From Arthrobacter bambusae (lineage in GTDB: Bacteria; Actinomycetota; Actinomycetes; Actinomycetales; Micrococcaceae): 64,000 bases of DNA. The stretch spans positions 42,563-106,562 of the forward strand of contig NZ_JAHHZS010000017.1 in the NCBI RefSeq assembly GCF_022606295.1. The letters run 5' to 3'. Below, in pieces: positions 37,359-47,387 of the stretch (positions are counted from its first letter, which is position 1; every line of letters begins with the position of its first letter). The position numbers and the translations under genes are program-made. Under the pieces are notes generated by a model that worked only from the letters and a program-made list of their open reading frames with translations, had not been told where the DNA came from and made no database searches.

Positions 37359-37904
37359 ATGGGGCAAGCGTTGCGTATCCAGGAAGATGCAGTCGTCGCG
37401 GATTATGCGTCGGTGAAATACCGGTCGCGCGAAGTTCCGGGGGATTGGTATGTTGACCCGGCAGATCCGCAGGCGGCCGACCGCTATATCGAGGCCACTC
37501 GGGAGTCGCTGGAAGATGAGGCAACAGCCCTTCTTGCTGCGCACGAGGCTCTCGTGGGAGGAGCACCGGTAGATCCGGAGGACGATCTCGATGATCCTCC
37601 CATGGAGCTGCGCGGTCCGCTCGACAATCCGGCCCAGCCGGTGTGGATCGGGCTTCCGGGCCAAGGTGACTTCGACGATGAAGGCGAACTTGGCTGGCAG
37701 ACGGACGCCTTGTGCGCCCAGACGGACCCGGAGGCGTTCTTCCCCGAGAAGGGCGGCTCCACGCGGGATGCCAAAAAGGTATGCGGTGCGTGCAATGTCC
37801 GTTCGCAGTGCCTTGAATACGCACTCGCCAACGATGAACGTTTTGGTATCTGGGGCGGGCTCTCCGAGCGTGAACGCCGCAGGCTGAGGAAGCGAGCGGT
37901 CTGA
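37359..37904 (+). CDS. WhiB family iron-sulfur transcription factor
   Basis: 181 residues. The four cluster cysteines are at 119, 142, 145 and 151 (C, then CGAC, then QC), followed by the GIWGG turn at 163-167 and a basic RERRRLRKRA tail for DNA contact. The first 110 residues are an acidic extension not shared by short WhiB proteins. ATG 37359 has a perfect aggaggg at 37347-37353. By context (manA, metallopeptidase, DUF3499, ahcY nearby) it corresponds to WhiB2/WhmD, linked to division. Its stop overlaps the GT2 start region. Confidence 0.92.
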   Translation: MGQALRIQEDAVVADYASVKYRSREVPGDWYVDPADPQAADRYIEATRESLEDEATALLAAHEALVGGAPVDPEDDLDDPPMELRGPLDNPAQPVWIGLPGQGDFDDEGELGWQTDALCAQTDPEAFFPEKGGSTRDAKKVCGACNVRSQCLEYALANDERFGIWGGLSERERRRLRKRAV

Positions 37905-40900
37905 TTCTCAAGGCAGTACACGTTACCGCCGTCGTCGTCTCGCACGACGGCGGTAACTATCTCCCCAGAACCCTGGCGGCTCTGCTGGACCAGACGCGTC
38001 CGGCAGATGCCGCCATTGGCATTGATACGGGCTCCCGCGACAAGTCCGCAGCGTTGCTGCAGCGGGCCCTCGGCGCGGCCAACGTCACCAGCACCGGCGA
38101 ACACAAAGTAGGTTTCGGTGCTGCCGTCCTGGCTGGCCTGGCCCGTTCGGCCCCTTCGCGGGAGCCGGGGGCCGTCGAATGGATCTGGTTGTTGCACGAC
38201 GACGCCGCTCCGGCCCCGGACGCACTCGCCGAGCTGCTTCAGGCAGTCGAGCGCGCGCCGTCGGTCACAGTGGCCGGTTGCAAGCAATTGGCCTGGGACG
38301 CGGAGCGCAGGCTCATCGACGCCGGTCTTTCCACGAGCCGCTGGGCCGAGCGTCTGACGCTCATTGAAGCCGACGAGCTCGACCAAGGCCAGTACGACGG
38401 GCGCACGGACACTTTCGCGGTGAATTCCGCGGGCATGTTGATCCGCCGCGACGCCTGGGAGCAACTGGGCGGCTTCGACCCCGCGTTTCCCGGCGTGGGA
38501 GACGACGTCGATTTCTGCTGGCGCAACTGGCTTGCGGGCAACAGGGTTGTCGTGGTCCCGGCCGCGCGCATGTTCCATGTCGAGCATCGTCCCCACAGCC
38601 TTGCGACACCCGCCGCCGCCCGCAAGAGCCAGATCCATTTGAGGCTTACCCATGCTTCGCCGTGGAAGGTTCCCCTGCATGCGCTCGGCGCGTTGCTCGG
38701 AAGCATGGTGAGGCTCGTCGTGAGCATCCTGGTCAAAGAGCCCGGTTACGGAATTTCCCAGCTCGGCGCCACCATCGCGGCCCTCGGCCGTCCCAGGGCG
38801 ATTTGGCGGTCCAGGCAGAACGCCGCCCGGACGCGACGCGTACGCCGCTCGATGGTCAAGGGCCTTCAGACCCCGCGCCGCGAGGTCCGGGCCCACCGCC
38901 GCTCCCTCATCGAGGCGATTGGCGCCGACGAATTCCAGGAGACGGATTCCCTCGCTCCTGAACCGAGCGGCGACGCCGGCGACGATTTCGTGGCCCTCGC
39001 GACGAACGAGCGGGGTTGGATCGGAACAGGCGCAGTGGCCGCCGGATTTGTTGCGCTGGCCGCCTCCATCGTGGGGCTGCTGGGGCTCCTGGGGGCCAGC
39101 GCGGTGACCGGCGGCGGCCTCTTGCCGTTGTCCGCAGCCGGTGACATTTGGCGGTCCGCGTCCAGTTGGTGGATCAACTTGGGGGCAGGCTTGCCCGGGC
39201 ACGGTGATCCGTTCGCCTACATCCTGTGGCTTGTTTCATTGCTCGGGGGAGGAGACTCCAGCACAGCCATCGTGTGGCTGTTGTTGCTGGCCATGCCGTT
39301 GTCCGGCCTGGGCGCCTGGTTTGCGGCGGGCGCCATGACCACGCTGCGCCGATACCGTTTCATTGCGGCGCTGATCTGGGCCGGGGCACCGGCCCTCCAG
39401 GTCGCACTGAACCAGGGACGGGCCGGCGCCCTCCTGGCACACGTGGCGATGCCCCTGCTGGCGCTGGCCCTCTTCCGGGCCACTGGTTCTGCGCTCGGGC
39501 GCGACGCTGCGTTGAATAGCCACCGGGTCCAACCCGCCGGCTACGCCGCAACAAAGCCGTTCCCCGGCAAGCCGGGCGTCAACGGCACTCCGTCGTGGAC
39601 GGCTGCTGCCGCGGCCGGCCTGGCGCTGGCGGTGGTGACGGCCTCAGCGCCGTCCCTGCTGCTTCCGTTGGTAGTCCTCATTGTTTTTTGCGGCATCGCC
39701 TTGGGGCGGCGCGGGCGGACCATTTGGTGGTCGCTGCTTCCGAGCGCCGCGCTCTTTGCGCCGTATGTCCTCTCGGTCCTGGAACGACCCCGCGCCATGC
39801 TGGCCGATCCAGGCCTCCCGCTGGGGTTCCAAGCGGCACCGCTGTGGCAGCAACTGCTTGGCCAACCCTTGAAATTCGACGTCAACGGCGGATTGGCCGG
39901 GTTGGCGCCGTTTGGCCCGTCGGGTATTCCGTGGGCTCTGGCCCTTGCCCTGCTGCTTGGTGCGCCGGTCCTCCTCTTGTCCATTGCCGCACTCTTTGTT
40001 CCCGGAAAACGGTCACGCATCGCACGTTTCCTCTGGGCCGGGGCCCTTGTGCTCCTCGCCTGGTCATGGCTCGCCGGACACGTGGCAACCGGAGTGGACG
40101 GCAACCTGCTCGTGGCTCCTTTCACGGGCCCGGCAGTTTCCGCCGCGGGCTTCGCGTTCCTCGGAGCGGCGTTGATCGGCGCTGAAAACCTCTTCCAGCT
40201 GAAGGTCAAGGCAGAGGGCGGCCGCCCGGTCCAGCGCGCGGCAGCACGGATCGTCTCCGCTGTCGCAACCCTCCTCCTCATTGCCGGGCCCTTGGCCAGC
40301 ATGGGCCTGTGGGCAACCCAGAATGCCCTGGCCGGTGCAGGCACTTCGCCTTCGGCCAGCGGCGCGCTTGGCACGCCGCGGCTTGTCCAGCCGTCCGGGC
40401 AGGGCACGTTGCCTGCCACCGCCGTCGACCACGGCCAAGGCCCGGAACAGACACGGACGCTGGTCATCACCGCGGATGACAGTGGTGGCTACACGTCCTC
40501 ACTTATGCGCGGCGCCGGAACTACATTGGATTCGCTCTCCACTGTTGCTGCCGCACGTTCCATCGTCGGATCACCCGGACAGGAACGCCTGGTGGCCGAC
40601 GACGACGCCACCGCGTCCATCCGTAACGCCGTAGCCACGATTGTCGCGGGAACGGGCGTGGACCCCCGGCCCGGCCTTGAGCAGCTTGGTGCCGGATTCG
40701 TGGTTCTGAAGTCGTCGGACACGGCTGCGCAGTTGACGGCCAACCGGATCGATTCCGTTCCCGGCCTGGTCGCCGTGGGCAAGACCGATTCCGGCTGGCT
40801 GTGGCGGGTCACGCCGCTCAACCAGGCCGCTGCAGCCGACGCCGAGACGGCGCACCGTGCCAGGGTGGTGGACGCCAAGGGTGCCGTTGTTGCCCTCTTG

Positions 40901-41239
40901 CCATCCCTCGGGACGTCTTCCGTCGGCAGCATCCCGGCAGGCACGGACGGACGCCAGGTAGTGCTCGCCGAGCGGGCGGACTCCGGCTGGAGCGCCTGGT
41001 TGGATGGGCGTCAACTGAGCCCGACGACGTCGGGATGGGCGCAAGCGTTCACCTTGCCGCCCGCAGGCGGCCAGATCGAGATCCGCTACACCACCGTCTG
41101 GGAGCCTTGGCTCAGCATCCTGCAGGCCGTGGTCATTGGATTGACCGTCCTGCTGGCCATCCCCATGCCCGCCCGCAGGCCGAAGGCGGGCCTCCTGAAG
41201 GAACAAAACTCTCTCCGTAAGGAGTACAGCAGTGTCTGA
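37901..41239 (+). CDS. Large GT2 glycosyltransferase with polytopic membrane domain, non-canonical start
   Basis: About 1,110 residues. A GT-A domain (VTAVVVSHDGGNYLPRTLAA at the extreme N-terminus, WLLHDDAAPAPDAL, PGVGDDVDFCWRN) is followed from about residue 360 by roughly 12 membrane segments and a final extracytoplasmic region ending in one more helix. The frame is open back to 37874 but has no ATG, GTG or TTG before 38054, which would delete the first strand. The start must be CTG 37901 or ATT 37904, overlapping the whiB TGA, with aggaag at 37887-37892. It overlaps DUF5719 by 8 nt. Confidence 0.85.
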   Translation: MILKAVHVTAVVVSHDGGNYLPRTLAALLDQTRPADAAIGIDTGSRDKSAALLQRALGAANVTSTGEHKVGFGAAVLAGLARSAPSREPGAVEWIWLLHDDAAPAPDALAELLQAVERAPSVTVAGCKQLAWDAERRLIDAGLSTSRWAERLTLIEADELDQGQYDGRTDTFAVNSAGMLIRRDAWEQLGGFDPAFPGVGDDVDFCWRNWLAGNRVVVVPAARMFHVEHRPHSLATPAAARKSQIHLRLTHASPWKVPLHALGALLGSMVRLVVSILVKEPGYGISQLGATIAALGRPRAIWRSRQNAARTRRVRRSMVKGLQTPRREVRAHRRSLIEAIGADEFQETDSLAPEPSGDAGDDFVALATNERGWIGTGAVAAGFVALAASIVGLLGLLGASAVTGGGLLPLSAAGDIWRSASSWWINLGAGLPGHGDPFAYILWLVSLLGGGDSSTAIVWLLLLAMPLSGLGAWFAAGAMTTLRRYRFIAALIWAGAPALQVALNQGRAGALLAHVAMPLLALALFRATGSALGRDAALNSHRVQPAGYAATKPFPGKPGVNGTPSWTAAAAAGLALAVVTASAPSLLLPLVVLIVFCGIALGRRGRTIWWSLLPSAALFAPYVLSVLERPRAMLADPGLPLGFQAAPLWQQLLGQPLKFDVNGGLAGLAPFGPSGIPWALALALLLGAPVLLLSIAALFVPGKRSRIARFLWAGALVLLAWSWLAGHVATGVDGNLLVAPFTGPAVSAAGFAFLGAALIGAENLFQLKVKAEGGRPVQRAAARIVSAVATLLLIAGPLASMGLWATQNALAGAGTSPSASGALGTPRLVQPSGQGTLPATAVDHGQGPEQTRTLVITADDSGGYTSSLMRGAGTTLDSLSTVAAARSIVGSPGQERLVADDDATASIRNAVATIVAGTGVDPRPGLEQLGAGFVVLKSSDTAAQLTANRIDSVPGLVAVGKTDSGWLWRVTPLNQAAAADAETAHRARVVDAKGAVVALLPSLGTSSVGSIPAGTDGRQVVLAERADSGWSAWLDGRQLSPTTSGWAQAFTLPPAGGQIEIRYTTVWEPWLSILQAVVIGLTVLLAIPMPARRPKAGLLKEQNSLRKEYSSV

Positions 41240-42893
41240 CAACCAAGGCCCGGCCCCCGAGGCCGGCGCGGGGTCGCGGAGGCGCGGCCAGCGCAAAGCC
41301 GAGAGCCGGAACAAAGGCCAGAACAAGAACAAAGCTGTTGTGTTGGGAGCGCTTTCCGCAACGCTGCTCCTTGCCGCAGGGGCCGGGATGGTGTCGGCAG
41401 CATCCATCGTGCCGTCCCCGGCAGGGAACAAAACCCTGGACATGTCCCTCGCGGATGTCCCGGCAGGAAAGACAACCGCGGTGTGCCCGGCACCTCCCCG
41501 CCTCGCCGAAGGAACCCCGGCGGGCACCGACACCCAGTTCAATCCTGTTTCACGCTCGGCAAAGAGCTTCCTCGACGCGGTGGTCCTCAGTGACGCCACC
41601 GGATCCGTCCCAGGGAGCAACCTCGCCGCGCTCGGTGGCTCCGCGATCGCCGGCATTGCCAAACCCCCCGCTGCCGCGCAGCCGCCGGCGTCAGGACCTC
41701 CCGTCCTGAATGCCGGCGTCGTGGCACAGAGGCCCGCGGGCGACGTCACTGTGGTGGACGCCGATCCCATCAGCGGGCAGCAGGCCGCGGTAGCGGGCTT
41801 GATGAGCTACACCGCAGGCGACGGCGATCTCCGCGGACTGGCTGCGGCGCCCTGCCAACAGCCGGTCAACGATGCATGGCTCCTTGGCGCCAACACCGCG
41901 CTGGGGCGGACGGCGGTTTTGAACATCAGCAATGCCTCGGGCACGCCGGCCACCGTCAATCTCGACTTGTTCGGCGCCCGTGGCCAGATCCAAGCCCCGG
42001 ATAGCCGTGGCTTGCTGGTTTCGCCCGGAACGACCCGTTCCATCAACTTGGCCGGACTGGCCCCGAACGAGGGTCAGCTCTCCGTCCATCTGCGCAGCGG
42101 TGGAGGCCCCGTCGCGGCAACCATCCAGCAAAGCGTCCTTCGTGGCCTCACGGCCGGTGGCGTCGAACTCATTACTCCCGGTGCCGGCGTCGCCGATTCC
42201 CAGGTCATGACCGGGGTGGACATCCAGGACCCGGCCGCCGTGAAGTCGCTCGCGGACAAGCCCGGGTTTGCCGATGTCGTTCCTGCCTTGCAGATCACGG
42301 TCCCGGGTCCCGTCGACGCCGTGGTGGATGTGCGGTTGTTCGGGCCGAACGGCCAGCGCGCGTTGCCCGGCGGGGGAGCAGTGACCGCCAAAGCGGGTTC
42401 GGTCACCGAAGTACCGCTCACGGGCGTCCCGGCCGGCATGTACACGGTGAGCGCCACCTCGGATGTTTCCTTCGCCGCGTCCTCACGCGTGACGCGGGGA
42501 CTGAAGTCCGCGGATCCTGTTGATTTCGCCTGGTCTCCGGCTGCGGTCCGTCTCGGAAGCCAGCACATGGTGCCAGTACCTCAAGGCGGCACCCGCTTCC
42601 TGAGCTTCGGCGTGCCGACGGGCCGTGCGACGGTCAGTTACACGCCCGTCACCTCGGACGGCAAGGTGCACAAAACGGAAACCGTGGACATTGCCGGGGG
42701 GACCACTTCGGTCATCGGCGTTCCGGACAAGTCCGACGGCGCGGCGGTTTCGGGCTACATCGTGTCGGCGTCAGGGGACGCGGCCTACGGCGCGCTCGTG
42801 CTGGGCCAAGGCGATCAGCCCGGGATTTCGGTCCTGACCATCCAGGACGGCGCTGCCGGCCACGAAAAAGTACAGGTCACCCTGGGTTACTGA
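41232..42893 (+). CDS. DUF5719 family exported protein
   Basis: 553 residues. A basic N-terminus (RRRGQRKAESRNKGQNKNK), a single hydrophobic segment at about 37-57 acting as signal anchor, then a large extracytoplasmic, Gly/Ala/Val-rich beta domain. Repeated strands such as TAVLNISNASGTPATVNLDL, then LFGARG, suggest duplicated beta-sandwich units. Function unknown. GTG 41232 has aaggag 8 nt upstream and lies inside the GT2 gene, so the two are coupled; the pair probably works together on a surface glycan. Confidence 0.82.
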   Translation: MSDNQGPAPEAGAGSRRRGQRKAESRNKGQNKNKAVVLGALSATLLLAAGAGMVSAASIVPSPAGNKTLDMSLADVPAGKTTAVCPAPPRLAEGTPAGTDTQFNPVSRSAKSFLDAVVLSDATGSVPGSNLAALGGSAIAGIAKPPAAAQPPASGPPVLNAGVVAQRPAGDVTVVDADPISGQQAAVAGLMSYTAGDGDLRGLAAAPCQQPVNDAWLLGANTALGRTAVLNISNASGTPATVNLDLFGARGQIQAPDSRGLLVSPGTTRSINLAGLAPNEGQLSVHLRSGGGPVAATIQQSVLRGLTAGGVELITPGAGVADSQVMTGVDIQDPAAVKSLADKPGFADVVPALQITVPGPVDAVVDVRLFGPNGQRALPGGGAVTAKAGSVTEVPLTGVPAGMYTVSATSDVSFAASSRVTRGLKSADPVDFAWSPAAVRLGSQHMVPVPQGGTRFLSFGVPTGRATVSYTPVTSDGKVHKTETVDIAGGTTSVIGVPDKSDGAAVSGYIVSASGDAAYGALVLGQGDQPGISVLTIQDGAAGHEKVQVTLGY

Positions 42894-43405
42894 TAACGAC
42901 GGCGGTACACGGGATCCAAGGTCTCCGGCGGCACTCCGAGCATCTCGGCGGTGTACTCGACGACCACGTCGTGCACCAGGTCCTGCAGGTCCTCGCGGCC
43001 GCCGGTAGTGTGCTCGACGACGCGCCGATAGAGCGTAATGACGGGTCCGGCACCGTGGGCCGCCGGGGTGTAGGAACCCAGCGGCGCCGCGGTTCCTTCG
43101 GCCACCAGTTGTTCAAGGTTCGGCGGGATCTCTTCGACGGCGAACGCGACGCCGTCGAGCCGTTTGCCCCACATATCCTGCAGCCGTTCCGCGGAATCGA
43201 GCACAAGGTCGTCGAACCTCTCGGCACGCGTCCGGTAGCCCGGAAGGTTGGGCAGGATGATTTCGCCCCGCAATCCCCGCCCGTGGCGGTTCCTGCGGCG
43301 CTCCCTGAAGCCGCGTGCGGACGAGCCCGCCGTCGTCGTTTCCTGGCTGTCCCCGGTGTCGGACAAATGGACCGTAAAGCCCGGAACGTGGTGCTGTGAC
43401 TGCAT
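42887..43405 (-). CDS. Zincin-like metallopeptidase-family protein without HExxH
   Basis: 172 residues; an Arg-rich start (RGFRERRRNRHGRGLRGE), then a domain like PF06262 (PGYRTRAERFDDLVLDSAERL, PVITLYRRVVEHT, LVHDVVVEYTAEMLGV). In catalytic members the last segment carries HExxH; here that motif is absent anywhere in the protein, so it is probably not a classical zinc protease. It occupies the place of Rv3259 next to DUF3499. Its 3' end overlaps DUF5719 by 7 nt. Confidence 0.75.
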   Translation of the reverse strand: MQSQHHVPGFTVHLSDTGDSQETTTAGSSARGFRERRRNRHGRGLRGEIILPNLPGYRTRAERFDDLVLDSAERLQDMWGKRLDGVAFAVEEIPPNLEQLVAEGTAAPLGSYTPAAHGAGPVITLYRRVVEHTTGGREDLQDLVHDVVVEYTAEMLGVPPETLDPVYRRRYQ

Positions 43406-43488
43406 ATATCGACTTTAGACCCGTGATTCGGCCAACGCGACATAATGCCCGCAAAGGGGCAATGCACCGCGCCGCGGCGAAGTGCGGC

Positions 43489-43494
43489 TAATCT
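43489..43494 (+). promoter_or_regulatory. Putative -10 box of DUF3499 gene
   Basis: TAATCT, 8 nt before the GTG at 43503; no ribosome-binding site is visible. Confidence 0.4.
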
Positions 43495-43502
43495 GGGATG
43501 TT

Positions 43503-43880
43503 GTGGGTGCAATTCGTCAGTGTTCCAGATCAGCCTGCCGCCAATCCGCGGTGGCCACTTTGACGTACGTCTACGCCGAATCCACGGCGGTGCTTGGTCC
43601 CTTGGCTACGTATGCCGAGCCGCACTCCTACGATCTGTGCGCGCAGCATGCGGAGTCGTTGACCGTACCGAGGGGTTGGGAAGTCATGCGGCTGGCCATG
43701 CCGTCCTCCCCGCCCCAGCCCGGACCGGACGATCTCCTTGCCCTGGCCAACGCCGTGCGCGAGGCCGCATCGGCCCCGGCACCCGCACCCGAGCTTCGCA
43801 GCGTCCGCACCCCTTTTGACGGGCCGGCCCCTGTGGAGGGAACCAGGAGGCACCTGCGCATCCTGCGCGATCCCTCCTGA
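43503..43880 (+). CDS. DUF3499 family protein
   Basis: About 125 residues. The N-terminus begins RQCSRSACRQSAVATLTYVY and later YDLCAQHAE, so three or four Cys/His residues could bind zinc as a small ribbon. The C-terminal half is Pro/Ala-rich and probably unstructured. Actinobacterial family of unknown function, matching Rv3258c. The first Cys follows the GTG 43503 start closely, as in the family. The gene is divergent from the zincin-like gene. Confidence 0.85.
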   Translation: MGAIRQCSRSACRQSAVATLTYVYAESTAVLGPLATYAEPHSYDLCAQHAESLTVPRGWEVMRLAMPSSPPQPGPDDLLALANAVREAASAPAPAPELRSVRTPFDGPAPVEGTRRHLRILRDPS

Positions 43881-44043
43881 AGTCCGGCGCGACGGGAACT
43901 GGCCGTCGTCTGACGCAGTGTGTCGCTGTTCCCGCGGGACGGGCTTTTGTGACAACGTGCTCAGCGCCGCCGGGTTGTACTCTGGAAGCTGCCATATCTG
44001 TCCATAGCGGCGTCCGTGAGATGCCATCCAGGGAGCTTCAACC

Positions 44044-44283
44044 ATGCCAAAGGTCAGTCCTGAATTGTTGTCCATCCTGCGGTGCCCTGTCACCGGGTCC
44101 CCGCTGGAGCAGGACGGCGATGATCTCGTCTCGACGGCCGCGGCCGCCTCGGGTGAAAAGATCCGCTATGCCATCCAGGACGGCATCCCGTTGCTGCTGC
44201 CGCCGGAGCTGCTGGCAGCCGCCAACGCCGCGGCCTCGGACCAACACGACGCAGGACTGCACGACGGTCTCCGGCACGCCTGA
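44044..44283 (+). CDS. Trm112 family protein
   Basis: 79 residues. LLSILRCPVTGSPLEQDGDDL and the later YAIQDGIPLLLP are the Trm112/YcaR (PF03966) pattern, though only one cysteine of the usual zinc pairs is kept. Trm112 proteins activate methyltransferases in eukaryotes; bacterial roles are unclear. ATG 44044 is preceded by gggag. It precedes ahcY by 42 nt on the same strand; a functional link to methylation is possible but only inferred. Confidence 0.85.
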   Translation: MPKVSPELLSILRCPVTGSPLEQDGDDLVSTAAAASGEKIRYAIQDGIPLLLPPELLAAANAAASDQHDAGLHDGLRHA

Positions 44284-44325
44284 GCTCCACCTGACCTGAC
44301 CATTCGGTACTTCCAAAGGACTTCC

Positions 44326-45819
<1,494 letters not shown>

Positions 45820-45826
45820 GAACACC

Positions 45827-45860
45827 GGCTGGGAGCAAGCCCGCGGGCGCGCTCCCAGCC
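45827..45860 (+). terminator. Hairpin after ahcY
   Basis: Perfect 10-bp stem ggctgggagc (45827-45836) and gctcccagcc (45851-45860), loop 14 nt, starting 7 nt after the ahcY stop. Confidence 0.65.
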
Positions 45861-45939
45861 AATATCAAGCCGCGCCGTTTAGGATGCGGTTGTGGGGCGT
45901 GGGTTTTTTTGGGGGGCGTGAGTTTTGGAGAAAACAGGA

Positions 45940-47271
45940 ATGGGTCTTAATCCCGACGGCGAGCAAGCGGACACTTTCGAGCATGTGGACGCCGCGCGGC
46001 TCTTCGACAATGAACAGGGCAGCGGCAACGCCGGTCTCTTGGACACTGCGCCAACGAAGCGAAGCAGGTTCCGGAAGGTCGCCTGGATCGTGGTGGTCTG
46101 CCTCATCGCCGCGCTCAGCGGCACGTTCGCGGCAGTGGCCCCGCACGCGGCCAGTGCGGCAATCGAATCCGAGGGGTCATCAGGCGAACGCAGCGAAGCG
46201 GCAGCCGTGTTGCCCGTCGTGAAGCCTGCCACGGTGGTCGCCTCGCCTGCGAGCGGTGCCAAACAAGTGAATCCGGCTGCTCCCGTCACGATCAGCGTCA
46301 AAGACGGAACGCTGGACAGGGTCTCCTTGACGAGCTCCCAGGGAAAGACCGTCGATGGTGCGTTGACTCCGGATGGACTGAGCTGGACTGCCTCCACGCC
46401 CCTCGAGTTCAACTCCTCCTACACCTTCAACTACACGGTTGCGGATTCTGTCGGCCGAGCAACGTCGAAGACCGGATCGTTCACGACGGTATCCACCCAG
46501 AACGAGGCAGACGCCGCCATGTACCCCCTGGACGGGTCCAAGGTAGGCGTGGCGCAGCCCCTCCAGCTCACGTTCAGTGAACCCGTGGTCAACAAAGCCG
46601 CCGTCGAGAAGGCCATCAAGGTCACGTCCACCTCAGGCCAGGCCGGGGCCTTCCACTGGTTCAGCGACACCATGGTGCGCTACCGCCCGGAGAACTTCTG
46701 GGCAGCGAACAGTACCGTCACCGTGGACCTCAAGCTGTTCGGGGTGGACTTCGGCAACGGCCAGATCGGCAACTTCAACAAGACCAACACGTTCAAGATC
46801 GGCGACAAGAAGGTGGCGGTTGCCGACGCAGTTGCCCACACGTTCACGGTCAGCGTCAACGACCAGCAAGTGGGCCAGTGGCAGGACACCATGGGAGACA
46901 CCAGGTTCCCTTCCGCGCGCGGCTACCTGGTGCTCATGGAAAAGTACCGGGTGGAGCACATGGATGCCTCCACCATCGGCCTCAAACCGGGGGATCCGGC
47001 CTACTACGGACAGCTTGACGTCAACTACGCCACGCGCCTGACACCCAGCGGCGAGTTCATCCACCAGGCCACCGACTCGGCGTTGCCGTACATCGGCGTC
47101 ACGAACCTGTCCCACGGTTGCATCGGTCTGGGACCTGACGGGGCGAAATGGGTGTTCGACAACATGACCACCGGAGACGTCGTCCAAGTGGTCAATACGC
47201 AGGGTGACTACGCCAACTTCGACGACGGTTTCGGCGACTGGAACATCCCCTGGGCCCAATACGCCAACTAG
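45940..47271 (+). CDS. L,D-transpeptidase with Ig-like domains (copy 1)
   Basis: About 443 residues: a cytoplasmic N-terminus of 45 residues, a signal anchor (VAWIVVVCLIAALSGTFAAV), two Ig-like modules (about 80-290) and a C-terminal YkuD domain with the catalytic SHGCIGLG. These enzymes make 3-3 cross-links in peptidoglycan. The C-terminal DGFGDWNIPW is shared with the next gene. ATG 45940 has ggag 9 nt upstream; a TTG at 45925 is possible. The 5' region has T7 and G6 runs (45904-45916). Confidence 0.92.
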   Translation: MGLNPDGEQADTFEHVDAARLFDNEQGSGNAGLLDTAPTKRSRFRKVAWIVVVCLIAALSGTFAAVAPHAASAAIESEGSSGERSEAAAVLPVVKPATVVASPASGAKQVNPAAPVTISVKDGTLDRVSLTSSQGKTVDGALTPDGLSWTASTPLEFNSSYTFNYTVADSVGRATSKTGSFTTVSTQNEADAAMYPLDGSKVGVAQPLQLTFSEPVVNKAAVEKAIKVTSTSGQAGAFHWFSDTMVRYRPENFWAANSTVTVDLKLFGVDFGNGQIGNFNKTNTFKIGDKKVAVADAVAHTFTVSVNDQQVGQWQDTMGDTRFPSARGYLVLMEKYRVEHMDASTIGLKPGDPAYYGQLDVNYATRLTPSGEFIHQATDSALPYIGVTNLSHGCIGLGPDGAKWVFDNMTTGDVVQVVNTQGDYANFDDGFGDWNIPWAQYAN

Positions 47272-47387
47272 GCAGTACGCCAACCGACGGCGACCTCCGG
47301 GCACCGTCCAGGACGGATCGGCACCCCCGGTAGACTGGGCGGGTCAGTCTTGGGGGCTGGCTTTCTGCCGGGGGATGTGGGGTTGCC

